Shown here one piece after another: positions 1-8,513 of a DNA stretch of 64,000 bases; the first letter of the stretch is position 1, and each line of letters opens with the position of its first letter. Under the pieces are notes generated by a model. That model worked only from the letters and a program-made list of their open reading frames with translations, was not told the origin of the DNA and did not search any database. The stretch is from Arthrobacter castelli DSM 16402. Lineage in GTDB: Bacteria; Actinomycetota; Actinomycetes; Actinomycetales; Micrococcaceae. The position numbers and the translations under genes were made by a program. Where the stretch lies: positions 1 to 64,000 of the forward strand of contig NZ_AUMN01000008.1 of the NCBI RefSeq assembly GCF_000430705.1, read 5' to 3'.

Positions 1-1445
1 CGCCCTACTACCACCCCGGGGCCGACGCGCCCGAAATCAAATACCTCACCGAACGCCGCCACAAACTCGGCGGCTACGTCCCCGAACGCCGCGAAGCAGC
101 ATCGCGCGACGGGAGCGCCGCCGGGGACGAGGGCAAGGGTTCGGGTAAAGACGCAGGCTCGATCATTCATTTGCCCGAGGCGAAGTCGTATGAAGCCGCC
201 TGGCGTGGATCGGGCAAGCAGCAGGCCGCGACGACCATGGCGTTCGTGCGGCTGCTCAAGGACCTGATGCGGGACAAGGAATTCGGCAAACGCGTGGTGC
301 CTATCGTCCCCGATGAGTCGAGGACGTTTGGCATGGACGCCTTTTTCCCGACGGCGAAGATTTACAACCCGAAGGGGCAGGACTATCTGTCGGTGGACCG
401 GGAGCTGGTGCTGGCCTACAAGGAATCCGTGCAGGGCCAGATTCTCCATGCCGGGATCAATGAGGCGGGTTCCGTGGCCGCCTTTACCGCCGCCGGTACG
501 TCCTACGCCACTCATGGTGAACCGCTGATTCCGATCTATGTCTTCTACTCGATGTTCGGATTCCAGCGCACCGGCGACTCCTTCTGGGCGGCGGCCGACC
601 AGCTCACTCGAGGCTTCATCATTGGTGCCACGGCGGGGCGAACCACGCTGACCGGTGAGGGTTTGCAGCATGCCGACGGGCACTCGCCGGTCCTGGCGTC
701 CACCAACCCCGCCGTCGTCAGCCACGACCCCGCCTACGGGTATGAACTGGGGCTGATTATGAAGGACGGGCTTGAGCGGATGTATGGTCCGGACTCGGAA
801 GACCGGAACCTGATGTACTACCTGACGGTTTATAACGAACCGATCGTCCAGCCCAAGCTTCCGGAGAACCTGGACGAGCAGGGCGTGCTGGGCGGCATCT
901 ACAAGCTGGCGCCGGCCCCGGACGAGGTCCAGGGCCCCAAGGCGCAGCTGCTGGCCTCCGGCGTCGCCGTGCCCTGGGCATTGGAGGCACAGCAGCTGCT
1001 CGCCGACCACTGGGGAGTTTCAGCCGATGTCTGGTCGGTGACTTCATGGACCGAACTGCGCCGCGACGGACTGGCCGCCGAGGAAGAAGCCTTCCTCGAC
1101 CCCCAGGCCCGGTCCCGTACGCCGTTCGTCACCCGGCAGATGGCCGGCGCGGACGGTCCCATCGTGGCCGCTACCGATTTCATGAAGGCCGTCCCGGACC
1201 AGATCCGCCAGTTCCTGCCCAATGAATTCGCCACCCTCGGCGCCGACGGATTCGGCTTTGCCGACACCCGCGCCGCCGCCCGCCGCTACTTCAAAATCGA
1301 TAGCCATTCCATGGTCGTCCGCGCCCTGGAGATGCTGGCCAAGCAGGGAGAGGTCGACGCCGGCACACCGGCGGCAGCGATGGACAAGTACCAGCTGCTC
1401 GACGTCAACGCCGGAACCTCCGGAGCCGTCGGCGGAGCCGAATAA
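1..1445 (+). CDS. aceE: Pyruvate dehydrogenase E1 component, homodimeric type (3' part)
   Basis: The frame is open from base 3 and encodes the last 480 residues of a protein that usually has about 910, so the 5' half lies outside the window. It is the thiamine-diphosphate decarboxylase of the pyruvate dehydrogenase complex, which makes acetyl-CoA from pyruvate in the cytoplasm. The first residues (PYYHPG, then [16 protein letters not shown]) and the later segments [22 protein letters not shown] and [15 protein letters not shown] are typical of the AceE family. An internal ATG-like start at 171 is not the real start, because homology continues upstream to the window edge. A strong hairpin follows the stop codon. 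Confidence 0.97.
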   Translation, partial: PYYHPGADAPEIKYLTERRHKLGGYVPERREAASRDGSAAGDEGKGSGKDAGSIIHLPEAKSYEAAWRGSGKQQAATTMAFVRLLKDLMRDKEFGKRVVPIVPDESRTFGMDAFFPTAKIYNPKGQDYLSVDRELVLAYKESVQGQILHAGINEAGSVAAFTAAGTSYATHGEPLIPIYVFYSMFGFQRTGDSFWAAADQLTRGFIIGATAGRTTLTGEGLQHADGHSPVLASTNPAVVSHDPAYGYELGLIMKDGLERMYGPDSEDRNLMYYLTVYNEPIVQPKLPENLDEQGVLGGIYKLAPAPDEVQGPKAQLLASGVAVPWALEAQQLLADHWGVSADVWSVTSWTELRRDGLAAEEEAFLDPQARSRTPFVTRQMAGADGPIVAATDFMKAVPDQIRQFLPNEFATLGADGFGFADTRAAARRYFKIDSHSMVVRALEMLAKQGEVDAGTPAAAMDKYQLLDVNAGTSGAVGGAE

Positions 1446-1462
1446 CCGCGCCCCGGTAAAAG

Positions 1463-1501
1463 CGGATCAGCTGCTGGAGACCCATACCAGCAGCTGATCC
1501 G
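1463..1501 (+). terminator. Hairpin terminator after aceE
   Basis: A perfect 15-bp inverted repeat (1463-1477 and 1487-1501) with a 9-base loop begins 18 bases after the aceE stop codon. There is no T-run, as is common for actinobacterial terminators. Termination is inferred from position and stem strength. Confidence 0.75.
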
Positions 1502-1580
1502 TTGGCGTGAAGAATTCCCTCAAGCCACGTTCGAAATGCGAGAGGATGGTGGCAGACAGTTCATCGGGAATGGAGGACGC

Positions 1581-2019
1581 ATGGACCAACCAACAGCCGA
1601 GGACGCCCTGAGAAGGCTCGAACCCCTCGTCGGCGAATGGAGCCTGGAAGCTGGTCCGCCGGACGGTCCTCCATGGCCGGGTAACGCACGCGACACGATC
1701 GAGTGACACGACTCGGGCGCCCACATGGTCGAGCGATCCACAATCGATGGGCTGCGACGCGGCGAACGACACTTACATACGACTTCACTCCGACGAGCGC
1801 GGCATCTGCCGCATCTACCAGATGAGCATCGACGAGCGCGAGTGGAAGCTCTGGCGTGAGGGAGAGCCGTTCCCGCAGCGCTTCACCGCGACGATCAGTG
1901 AGGACGGCAACACGATCACCGGCCGCTGGGAGAAGGCGCCCGACGGTCAAACGTGGCAGATCGACTTCAACTCTCGTCCACCACAGGGTCACGCAGTGGC
2001 GTTAGCGCGCAGTTCGTAG
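1581..2019 (+). pseudogene. Remnant of a small DUF1579-like conserved protein
   Basis: Pieces of one small protein lie in two frames. From ATG 1581 the frame reads DALRRLEPLVGEWSLEA, meets TGA at 1704 where the family normally has Trp (TIE-stop-HDSGAHMVERSTID), and stays recognisable to about 1748. The rest, from GCDAANDTYIRLHSDERG through FPQRFTATISEDGNTITGRW to QIDFN, is in another frame. About ten residues are missing at the junction, and the normal C-terminus is lost after about 1970. One nonsense mutation, one deletion/frameshift and a truncated end indicate a dead gene. The family function is unknown to me; assignment is from remembered family sequences and is only moderately sure. Confidence 0.6.
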
Positions 2020-2320
2020 ACGCGGGCCGCGAAGCGCGTTAGAGATGGTGGCAACGTCGTTCATCTCTCCCACGGTGACGGCTATGACGAAATCGTAGGC
2101 TTCGTCGTTGGAGAGCGTCAGGCGGAATCCGTTTATGTCGAGGAAGGCGATAGTGGCGGCGAGCGCGAGCCTCTTATTTGCCATCGTCCGGCGTATGGTT
2201 GCGCGCAAGCGAATGGAGCAAGGCGGCCGCTTTCTCCTCCAGACCGGCATAACGCGGCAGGTTCTCGTCCAGCACCTGATCGAGCAGTTCGGACCTGCTG
2301 TGATTCTCCACGTCTGTCAT
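2002..2320 (-). pseudogene. doc: Broken Doc (death-on-curing, Fic-fold) toxin gene
   Basis: The C-terminal half of a Doc toxin is present in two frames. The first reads LEEKAAALLHSLARNHTPDDG and then stops at TAA 2176-2174. One base later the second frame continues NKRLALAATIAFLDINGFRL and TLSNDEAYDFVIAV, ending at 2002. Removing one A from the short A-run near 2178 restores the family motif DGNKR. The N-terminal half of Doc, which carries the first helices, is absent, and no Phd antitoxin gene is nearby. The fragment begins with ATG 2320 overlapping the stop of the PHP gene (ATGA), so a 48-residue product could still be translated by coupling. Known family role: kinase of elongation factor Tu. 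This copy should be inactive. Confidence 0.8.
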
Positions 2321-3342
2321 TTGCCGGAAGCCCATTCCAGCAGCCGATCCAACGGCCAGGTGGTGATGATCCGCTCCGCCGGCACGCCGTTTTGGTCCGC
2401 ACGCTGGGCGCCATACTGCAGGAAGTCCAGCTGGCCCGGCGCGTGTGCGTCGCTGTCGATGCTGAACAGGCAGCCCGCATCCAGGGCCAGCTGGATGAGT
2501 TCGTCCGGCGGGTCCTGGCGCTCCGGCCGGGAATTGATTTCGACGGCGACGTTCTGGTCGGCGCAGGCGGCAAAGACCCGTTCGGCGTCGAAGTCCGACG
2601 GCGGACGCTGGCCCCGGCCTCCCTGCACCAGGCGGCCGGTGCAGTGGCCGAGGATATTGGTGTGTGGATCGTGGATACCGCCGAGCATCCGCTGAGTCAT
2701 GGTGCGCCGGTCCGCCCGGAGTTTGGAGTGCACGCTGGACACCACGATCTCCAGCTGCCCGAGGATCGCCGGGGACTGGTCGAGGGTGCCGTCTTCGAGG
2801 ATGTCCACCTCGATGCCGCGCAGCAGGCGGAAGCGGCCGCCGCCGCCGCCGTCGTCGTTGATCCGCTCCACCAGCTCCAGCTGGCTGGATAACCGGTCGG
2901 CACTGAGTCCGTTGGCCACCGTGAGGTTGGGGGAGTGGTCCGTCATGGCCAGATACTCGTGCCCCAGCGACCGCGCGGCGTCGACCATGAGTTCGACGGG
3001 ACTGCCGCCGTCGGACCAGCTGCTGTGGCAGTGCAAATCCCCGCGCAAGGCTGCACGCAACCCGCTGCCGCTGTCGGCCAAAGGAGTTGACGAGCGTTCG
3101 CGCAGATCCGCGAGGTATTCCGGCACTCCGCCCTCGAGTGTCTGGGTAATGACCTCGAAGGAGCGGGAGCCGATGCCCTTCATCTTCTTCAGCCTGCCGT
3201 CTGAGGCGCGGCTGAGCAGTGCGTCGCGGCTTAATCCCTCGATGGCGACGGCCGCCCGGCGGAAGGCCTGGATCTTGAAGGTCGGCGCCAGTTCACGTTC
3301 GAGCCAGAAGGCGATTTCATTCAGCGCGGCGACGGCATCCAT
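2317..3342 (-). CDS. PHP-domain metal-dependent phosphoesterase, PolX-C-terminus type
   Basis: A 341-residue protein. Residues 1-90 form a helix-hairpin-helix region (KKMKGIGSRSFEVI near residue 52), and residues 100-338 form a PHP domain with its metal-binding motifs: DLHCH at 102-106, MTDHS, RGIEVDI, SSVHSKL, ILGHCTGR, VAVEINSRP and SIDSDAHA. This is the layout of the C-terminal part of bacterial DNA polymerase X without the polymerase palm, a stand-alone form that occurs in actinobacteria. The expected activity is phosphoester hydrolysis, possibly 3'-end DNA processing. The real substrate is not known from sequence. The stop codon overlaps the start of the doc remnant. Confidence 0.85.
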   Translation of the reverse strand: MDAVAALNEIAFWLERELAPTFKIQAFRRAAVAIEGLSRDALLSRASDGRLKKMKGIGSRSFEVITQTLEGGVPEYLADLRERSSTPLADSGSGLRAALRGDLHCHSSWSDGGSPVELMVDAARSLGHEYLAMTDHSPNLTVANGLSADRLSSQLELVERINDDGGGGGRFRLLRGIEVDILEDGTLDQSPAILGQLEIVVSSVHSKLRADRRTMTQRMLGGIHDPHTNILGHCTGRLVQGGRGQRPPSDFDAERVFAACADQNVAVEINSRPERQDPPDELIQLALDAGCLFSIDSDAHAPGQLDFLQYGAQRADQNGVPAERIITTWPLDRLLEWASGK

Positions 3343-3381
3343 GTCTACATCTTCCCCGGCCCGTCAACACCGGTACCGGCG

Positions 3382-3930
3382 TTACGCTCCCGGCTGTCCC
3401 GGGTATCCGTACGACGAGTAGCCCTGCGGGCCCTGGCCGTACGGGCCGTATCCGTATTGCTGCGGCGGGTACTCATCAAAACGTGCTCCATCAGGGCTGC
3501 TCGGCAACAGCATGAAGACAAAGATGGCGAGTTGCCCGAAAAAGGGAACGAGGACCAGCAGGTACAAGAGGCCGCTGTATCCTGCGTCGTGCAGGCGGCG
3601 CACACTCACGGCAATGCCGGGAATGATGATGGCCAGGCTATAGAGCATGAGCAGTGCGAGTGGCAGCATGAAGCCGGCTCCAGGTTCTCCCGTGACCGGA
3701 TCGATGCCGGCCACTGCGATGACCACGGCGGCGATGTAGAGGATGGTCTCAATGACGCCGTTGAACAGGAACGACCACCAGTATTCGCTGCGGCTCGCCC
3801 GACCGGAGAAGGTGGCGTACTTCTGGAAGAAGCGTTTGATCCCCGCGCCAAACGAGGCGCCATACAGCGGCTGGCTCAGTGGAACGTCTGCGGCATAACC
3901 GCTCGGGGGAGTCATGCTGGGGTAGGTCAC
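3382..3930 (-). CDS. DUF805 inner-membrane protein
   Basis: I chose GTG at 3930 (182 residues) because an AAAGGG sequence lies six bases before it; an open frame continues to 3969 without a better signal. The DUF805 core contains FSGRASRSEYWWSFLFNGV, followed by three or four hydrophobic segments and the family signature VRRLHDAGYSGL. The C-terminus is a soluble tail rich in Tyr, Gly, Pro and Gln (YGYGPYGQGPQGYSSYGYPG). DUF805 proteins are small membrane proteins of unproven function. The gene is divergent from the BTAD regulator. Confidence 0.85.
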   Translation of the reverse strand: MTYPSMTPPSGYAADVPLSQPLYGASFGAGIKRFFQKYATFSGRASRSEYWWSFLFNGVIETILYIAAVVIAVAGIDPVTGEPGAGFMLPLALLMLYSLAIIIPGIAVSVRRLHDAGYSGLLYLLVLVPFFGQLAIFVFMLLPSSPDGARFDEYPPQQYGYGPYGQGPQGYSSYGYPGQPGA

Positions 3931-4048
3931 GGCGGGCCCTTTCAGAAATAACGATGCGACTACTCCCAAAGGTATGCGACGCCCCCGTTTTCCCGCCAGT
4001 TGCGGGGATGGGGAGTTCTACCCGGAAGCGGATCGATACAATGAAGAG

Positions 4049-5767
4049 GTGAGCGATGACCAGCTCCACATCCGTCTCCTCGGAGGTTTCTCAGTCAATG
4101 TCGGGGACCGGTTCATTGACGAGGGGCAATGGCGGCTGAGGCGTGCTGCCCAGCTGGTGAAAATGCTGGCTCTTGCCCCACGGCACCAACTGTCCCGTGA
4201 GATGGTCATTGAGGCCATGTGGCCGGGCGCCGAACCGGGCCAGGGCATGATTAACGTCCGTAAGACAGCTTTCCACGCCCGCCGTGTACTGGGCATGCAG
4301 GATGGGATCATGCTGGACGATGGCATGGTCAAGCTGGCCCCGGGACATACGGTCGGCACCGATGTGGATGCTTTTACGACGGCGGCACACCAGGCACTGA
4401 TTGAGGACAGTGCGGAGGGATGCCGCGATGCTGCCGCCTTGTACGGCGGGGACCTGTTGCCATCGGACCTGTATGCCCAGTGGTGCGCCGCTGAGCGGGA
4501 CCACTTGCGCTCTTTGTTTCGTGACGTGCTGGCCGGCGGACAGATGTGGGGCCGGCTCGTCAGGGACGAGCCGACCCATGAGCTGGCGCACCGCGAAATC
4601 CTGCGTGCCCAACTGGCCGCGGGTGACCGTGCGGCGGCGATCCGCCAGTTTGAGCAGCTGAGGACCTCACTCCGGGAGGAGTTGGGCGTCTCTCCCGAGC
4701 CAGAGACTGTGGCTCTGTACGAGCAGGTGCTGAGTATGGACGGCCGTGAGTCGCCGACGCCGGCGGACAGGGCGCGGGCCCTTCTCGCCTGGGGAATGGT
4801 TCACTGGCGCCGCGCTGACCTCGACGAAGCGGCCCGTACCGCCGACGAAGTGCGTGCCCTGGCCATCGATGCCCAGTTGCCGCGCGAACTGAGTGAAGCC
4901 AGCGAGTTGATGGGACTGGTTTCCTACGCCCAGGGAACGTGGCAGGCAATGTTCCCCCGCATTTTCCTGGAGAGCGTGACCCACACACCGGCGCTGGCTC
5001 CGTTTATCTTCGACGCCAACATGTGCATGAGCGAGTTTGCGCTCTGCGAGAGGACTGGCACCGCCGACGTCGACAAGCTGGCACGCGAGATGCTCCGGGC
5101 TGGTGCCGGGTTGGAGTCAACGCAAGCCCAGGCGTTGGGCCATCTGCTCAGGGGAGAGGCAGCGCTATTGGCCGGGAAAGACGTTGACCATGTCCGCCAG
5201 GACCTGTTGGTGGCCGCCCGGCTCCATGAAGCGGGGGCATCGGTGACAGGTTGGGCGCTGGCCGTCGAGCGGCTGGCCCAGCTCGACGCCGTCGAGCAAC
5301 GCCGGCGCGATGCGGATCATGGGCACCGGGAGGCACTGCGGATAGCGGAAAGGACCTCGGTGCCGGAGCATCTGCTGCCCTGTATCTATGGCGGCATGAT
5401 CTCGAATGAGGACGACGACGTCGCACTGCAGATTATTGCCGAGGCGGAAGCTGCAACCGAACATCTCACGGTCTGCGACCCGTGTTCCATGGGCTTCCGG
5501 GTCAGCGCCTCTATGGTGTGCTCCCGCACCGGGGAGACGGACCGGGCCCGCGGGTATCTGGCGGAAGCTTCACGGGTCGCCGAAATGTGGAACGGCGGAC
5601 CCTGGCATGCGGCGGTCGATGAAGCCTCCGCAGCCTTGGAACAAGCGCACGGTGCCCCGGCAACTGTTGTCTCTGAGCGTCTGCAGCAGGCCGGTGCCGG
5701 GTTCCTGGCGGCGAACCGGCCACGCGATGCGGCACGCTGCCGCGCAGCAGCCGCGGCGCTTCAATAG
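4049..5767 (+). CDS. BTAD/SARP-type transcriptional regulator
   Basis: From GTG 4049 the protein has 572 residues; the frame is open back to 3974. Residues 5-95 are an OmpR-like winged helix (LLGGFSVNV, then QLVKMLALAPRHQLSREMV and AMWPG). Residues 100-245 are a bacterial transcriptional activation domain with TPR-like helices (AALYGGDLLPSDLY, ELAHREILRAQLAAGDRAAA, SLREELGVSPEPET). The remaining 320 residues are alpha-helical and TPR-like with no recognised sensor. No Shine-Dalgarno precedes GTG 4049, but TACAAT at 4037-4042 ends six bases before it, which suggests a leaderless mRNA. The DUF4242 gene follows at 84 bases and is the likely partner or target. Confidence 0.8.
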   Translation: MSDDQLHIRLLGGFSVNVGDRFIDEGQWRLRRAAQLVKMLALAPRHQLSREMVIEAMWPGAEPGQGMINVRKTAFHARRVLGMQDGIMLDDGMVKLAPGHTVGTDVDAFTTAAHQALIEDSAEGCRDAAALYGGDLLPSDLYAQWCAAERDHLRSLFRDVLAGGQMWGRLVRDEPTHELAHREILRAQLAAGDRAAAIRQFEQLRTSLREELGVSPEPETVALYEQVLSMDGRESPTPADRARALLAWGMVHWRRADLDEAARTADEVRALAIDAQLPRELSEASELMGLVSYAQGTWQAMFPRIFLESVTHTPALAPFIFDANMCMSEFALCERTGTADVDKLAREMLRAGAGLESTQAQALGHLLRGEAALLAGKDVDHVRQDLLVAARLHEAGASVTGWALAVERLAQLDAVEQRRRDADHGHREALRIAERTSVPEHLLPCIYGGMISNEDDDVALQIIAEAEAATEHLTVCDPCSMGFRVSASMVCSRTGETDRARGYLAEASRVAEMWNGGPWHAAVDEASAALEQAHGAPATVVSERLQQAGAGFLAANRPRDAARCRAAAAALQ

Positions 5768-5850
5768 TGACGGAACGGCTGCGGAACGCCCGCTTCCTAA
5801 TGTGGCAGATAGGGGTGAAAGTCATCCCCCAACAGCTCAAGGAGCATGTC

Positions 5851-6102
5851 ATGCCGTTATTTATGGATGTCCACCACAGCGTTCCCGAAGGTGCCGATGC
5901 TACAGCAGTGGCGGGCGCACATGAGGCGGATTTGCGGGTGCAGGAGAAGTACAACACGCGCTATATCAACTACTGGCTCGACGTTGAGGCGGGTAGGATC
6001 TTCTGCCTGGTTGAGGCCCCGGACGCCGAATCGGCCCACTCGGTCCATCGGGAGGCGCATGGTCTGGTGGCAGACGAGATCTTTGCCGTCGAACAAGGCT
6101 GA
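5851..6102 (+). CDS. DUF4242 domain protein (SCO4226-like)
   Basis: An 83-residue protein starting at ATG 5851, preceded by AAGGAG eight bases upstream; the frame is open further back but the family begins here. It contains MPLFMDVHHSVPEG, then YINYWLDVEAGRIFCLVEAP and HSVHREAHGLVADEI, typical of DUF4242. These are small ferredoxin-like-fold proteins related to Streptomyces SCO4226, which has been described as a nickel-binding dimer. His-rich positions (VHHS, HREAHG) could bind metal. It follows a BTAD regulator gene. Confidence 0.85.
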   Translation: MPLFMDVHHSVPEGADATAVAGAHEADLRVQEKYNTRYINYWLDVEAGRIFCLVEAPDAESAHSVHREAHGLVADEIFAVEQG

Positions 6103-6195
6103 AAGGCAGGCAAGATGGCCCATACCTGCAACGTTGGGGAAGGAGGAATGCCCCGCTGGGCGGCGGACTGCCCTAAGGCAGGAGAGCCGCCGCCG

Positions 6196-6369
6196 TCAGC
6201 GGCGGATGAGCCGGAGCAACATGCTTGGCAGGGTGGAAATCCTGTCCCGGTAGGACGTGCGTGCGGAATCGGACGCCGCGGGAAAGTGGAAATCCGGGTC
6301 CGCGACGCCGCTGCCGTAGCAAATCGGTGCTGTGGACCGGCTGGCCTTGGAATCTGTTGCAGTCACCAC
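6196..6369 (-). CDS. Small protein of unknown function, 57 aa
   Basis: A short frame with an excellent ribosome binding site: AAGGAGG lies five bases before GTG 6369 and eight before a second GTG at 6366. The peptide has a central segment SGVADPDFHFPAASDSARTS and ends with the basic stretch SMLLRLIRR. I do not recognise a family. Upstream, 6385-6440 is AT-rich against the GC-rich background and could hold its promoter. A GC-rich stem-like stretch lies downstream at about 6150-6200. Confidence 0.45.
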   Translation of the reverse strand: MVTATDSKASRSTAPICYGSGVADPDFHFPAASDSARTSYRDRISTLPSMLLRLIRR

Positions 6370-6507
6370 AACCGCCTCCTTCAATTGTCAGTACTTTTTA
6401 TCGGTTTCAGGATACGGAATAATTATATTGCTATATGAAAAGCATAAGATGGCCGCGGGGTGGGGTCAAGGGTTTCCGGGTGGCAGTTAAAGAATTCTGC
6501 CGTACTG

Positions 6508-6570
6508 TTGACATCAGCTGTGTGATCAGGCTTACAATGATTGCGAAATAAAAATTCCACCATACAGAAA
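6508..6570 (+). promoter_or_regulatory. uraD promoter with IclR-type operator
   Basis: TTGACA at 6508-6513 and TACAAT at 6533-6538 are separated by 19 bp, a good but slightly long sigma-70-like promoter. Downstream of the expected start site, 6555-6570 reads TTCCACCATACAGAAA. This matches the motif found before the malic enzyme, hyi and iclR genes. A repressor bound there would block early transcription. Confidence 0.55.
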
Positions 6571-6651
6571 CATCGAGTCAAGTCGGATGCGTCCGAGGGT
6601 AAGGGTGTTCAGCGTCTGAGGTGGATGAAGCACGACCGAAAGCTGACACCC

Positions 6652-7146
6652 ATGACCCTGAAGTCTTTCAACGAAGCCACCGACGACGAAGCGCGACAGA
6701 TGCTGCGCCCTTGTGCGGACATTCCCCGCTGGATCAACGAGATCACCGCCGTCCGCCCCTTCGACAGCGAAGCCGCCCTGCTGCAGTATGCCGAGCAGGC
6801 GGCCCCCGACTGGACCGCCACGGAAATCGACGGGGCGCTGGCCCACCATCCGCGGATCGGCGAGCGTGCCGAGGGCGCCAGCGCCGAGGCATCGCATTCC
6901 CGCCGCGAGCAGGCCGGCGTTTCCTCCTCGGACGAAACAGCGCAGCAGCTCATCGCTGGAAACCACGCGTATGAGGAGAAGTTCGGTCGGGTCTTCCTGA
7001 TTCGTGCCGCCGGCCGCAGCGCCGAAGACATCCTGGCCGCCCTGCAACAGCGGCTGGAAAACACCCCTGAACAAGAATTGCCGATCATCGCGGGACAACT
7101 GCGCGAGATTGCGGTTCGGAGACTGGAAGGAGTCCTGGCCGAATGA
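6652..7146 (+). CDS. uraD: OHCU decarboxylase
   Basis: A 164-residue 2-oxo-4-hydroxy-4-carboxy-5-ureidoimidazoline decarboxylase, which produces S-allantoin as the last step of urate oxidation. The family signature HHPRIGER near residue 65 carries the catalytic His; NHAYEEKFGRVFLIRAAGRS is the conserved C-terminal block. ATG 6652 was chosen because family homology begins at MTLKSFNEA. ATG 6625 in the same frame is possible and would add nine residues. The stop overlaps the uraH start (ATGA), so the two are translationally coupled. Confidence 0.95.
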   Translation: MTLKSFNEATDDEARQMLRPCADIPRWINEITAVRPFDSEAALLQYAEQAAPDWTATEIDGALAHHPRIGERAEGASAEASHSRREQAGVSSSDETAQQLIAGNHAYEEKFGRVFLIRAAGRSAEDILAALQQRLENTPEQELPIIAGQLREIAVRRLEGVLAE

Positions 7147-7481
7147 GAAGCCACATCACCACCCACGTGCTCGACACAGGCACCGGCAAACCGGCTGCCG
7201 GAGTTTCAGCCAGCCTGGAAGTTTCGACGGCGGAGGGCTGGCAGCAGATTGCCGACGGCGCCACCGACGGCGACGGCCGGATCAGCAGTTTCGGCCCGGA
7301 GCAGCTCCAGGCGGGAACCTACCGGATCGAATACGAGAGTGGTGAATACTTCGCCCGAACGAATACTGACACCTTCTTCCCTACGGTGACGTTGACGTTC
7401 TCGCTCGACGATCCGTCGCAGCACTACCACGTGCCGCTGTTGCTCAGTCCATTCGCCTATTCCACCTACCGAGGAAGTTGA
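7143..7481 (+). CDS. uraH: 5-hydroxyisourate hydrolase (transthyretin-like)
   Basis: A 112-residue protein that hydrolyses 5-hydroxyisourate to OHCU, between uricase and UraD in the pathway. It begins with the conserved HITTHVLDTGTGKPAAGV and ends with the diagnostic tetrapeptide YRGS after YHVPLLLSPFAYST. No signal peptide is present, so it is cytoplasmic. The start codon overlaps the uraD stop, and uricase begins two bases after the uraH stop codon. Confidence 0.97.
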   Translation: MRSHITTHVLDTGTGKPAAGVSASLEVSTAEGWQQIADGATDGDGRISSFGPEQLQAGTYRIEYESGEYFARTNTDTFFPTVTLTFSLDDPSQHYHVPLLLSPFAYSTYRGS

Positions 7482-7482
7482 A

Positions 7483-8418
7483 ATGACCACCATGACACCC
7501 GAAGAGACATCGCAGACCGGAACCGGCCGCATCGTCCTGGGCCAGAACCAGTACGGCAAGGCCGAAGTCCGCCTGGTGAAGATCACCCGCGACACCGACC
7601 GCCACGAAATCGAGGACCTCAACGTCACCTCGCAGCTGCACGGTGACTTCACGGCAGCCCACAGAGATGGGGACAACTCACGCGTCGTCGCCACTGATAC
7701 CCAAAAGAACACAGTTTACGGCCTGGCGCGGGACGGCGTCGGCTCGCCGGAAGCGTTCCTGCTCCGGCTCGCGGACCACTTCACCACCAGTTTCGACTGG
7801 ATCAGCGGCGGCCGCTGGGAAGCGGAACAGTACAACTGGAACCGCATTAACGACCACGACCACGCCTTTTCGAAAGACCCGTCGGAAGTGCGCACTGCGG
7901 TGCTGCTGGTCGATGGCGACGAGAAGCAGATCGTCGCCGGGCTGCAGGACCTGACGGTGTTGAAGTCGACCGGCTCGGAATTCCACGGTTTTCCCCGCGA
8001 CCGCTACACCACGCTGAAAGAAACCACCGACCGGATCCTCGCCACCGATGTCACCGCGCGCTGGCGTTACAACCGTGCCGACGTGGACTTCAACGGCGTC
8101 TATGCCAGTGTCCGCAACATCCTCCTCGATGCCTTCGCCAATACGCATTCCCTCGCCCTGCAGCAGTCCATGTTCCAGATGGGCAAGCAGGTGCTCCAGG
8201 CGCATCCCGAGATCGAGGAAATCAAGATGTCGCTGCCGAACAAGCACCACTTCCTGGTCGACCTGGAACCGTTCGGGCAGGACAACCCCAACGAAGTGTT
8301 CTTCGCGGCCGACCGGCCATACGGGCTGATCGAAGCGACCGTGGAGCGCGAACGCCCGGCGGAGGCAGCCGGCGATACCGCAGCGAAAATCTGGGACAAC
8401 ACCCCGGGCTTCTGCTAA
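7483..8418 (+). CDS. Urate oxidase (uricase)
   Basis: A 311-residue cofactor-free uricase that oxidises urate with O2 to 5-hydroxyisourate. Recognised blocks are GRIVLGQNQYGKAEVRLVKI at the start, ATDTQKNTVYGLA (containing the active-site Thr), FHGFPRDRYTTLKET, RWRYN and SLPNKHHFLVDL, and the C-terminal DRPYGLIEATV. Length is normal for the family. It forms one operon with uraD and uraH. AGGAAG precedes ATG 7483. Confidence 0.97.
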   Translation: MTTMTPEETSQTGTGRIVLGQNQYGKAEVRLVKITRDTDRHEIEDLNVTSQLHGDFTAAHRDGDNSRVVATDTQKNTVYGLARDGVGSPEAFLLRLADHFTTSFDWISGGRWEAEQYNWNRINDHDHAFSKDPSEVRTAVLLVDGDEKQIVAGLQDLTVLKSTGSEFHGFPRDRYTTLKETTDRILATDVTARWRYNRADVDFNGVYASVRNILLDAFANTHSLALQQSMFQMGKQVLQAHPEIEEIKMSLPNKHHFLVDLEPFGQDNPNEVFFAADRPYGLIEATVERERPAEAAGDTAAKIWDNTPGFC

Positions 8419-8457
8419 CAGGCTCCTGCTAACAGGCCGGTGTTCAACAAAGAATGA

Positions 8458-8487
8458 CGGCCGGGACGCCGGCACGCGTCCCGGCCG
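8458..8487 (+). terminator. Hairpin between uricase and permease genes
   Basis: A 12-bp GC-rich stem (8458-8469 with 8476-8487, loop of six) sits in the 95-base gap before the permease. It may attenuate transcription or protect the upstream mRNA. No T-run follows. A direct repeat of CTGCTAACAGG lies just before it, around the uricase stop codon. Confidence 0.5.
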
Positions 8488-8513
8488 CGCTTAGCCGACG
8501 TGGAGGTCAGCTA

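Noticed and set aside
1704-1706. TGA in the DUF1579-like frame as recoded Trp or selenocysteine
   Set aside because: The frame breaks again 40 bases later with missing residues, so simple gene decay explains it; no recoding is known for this family.
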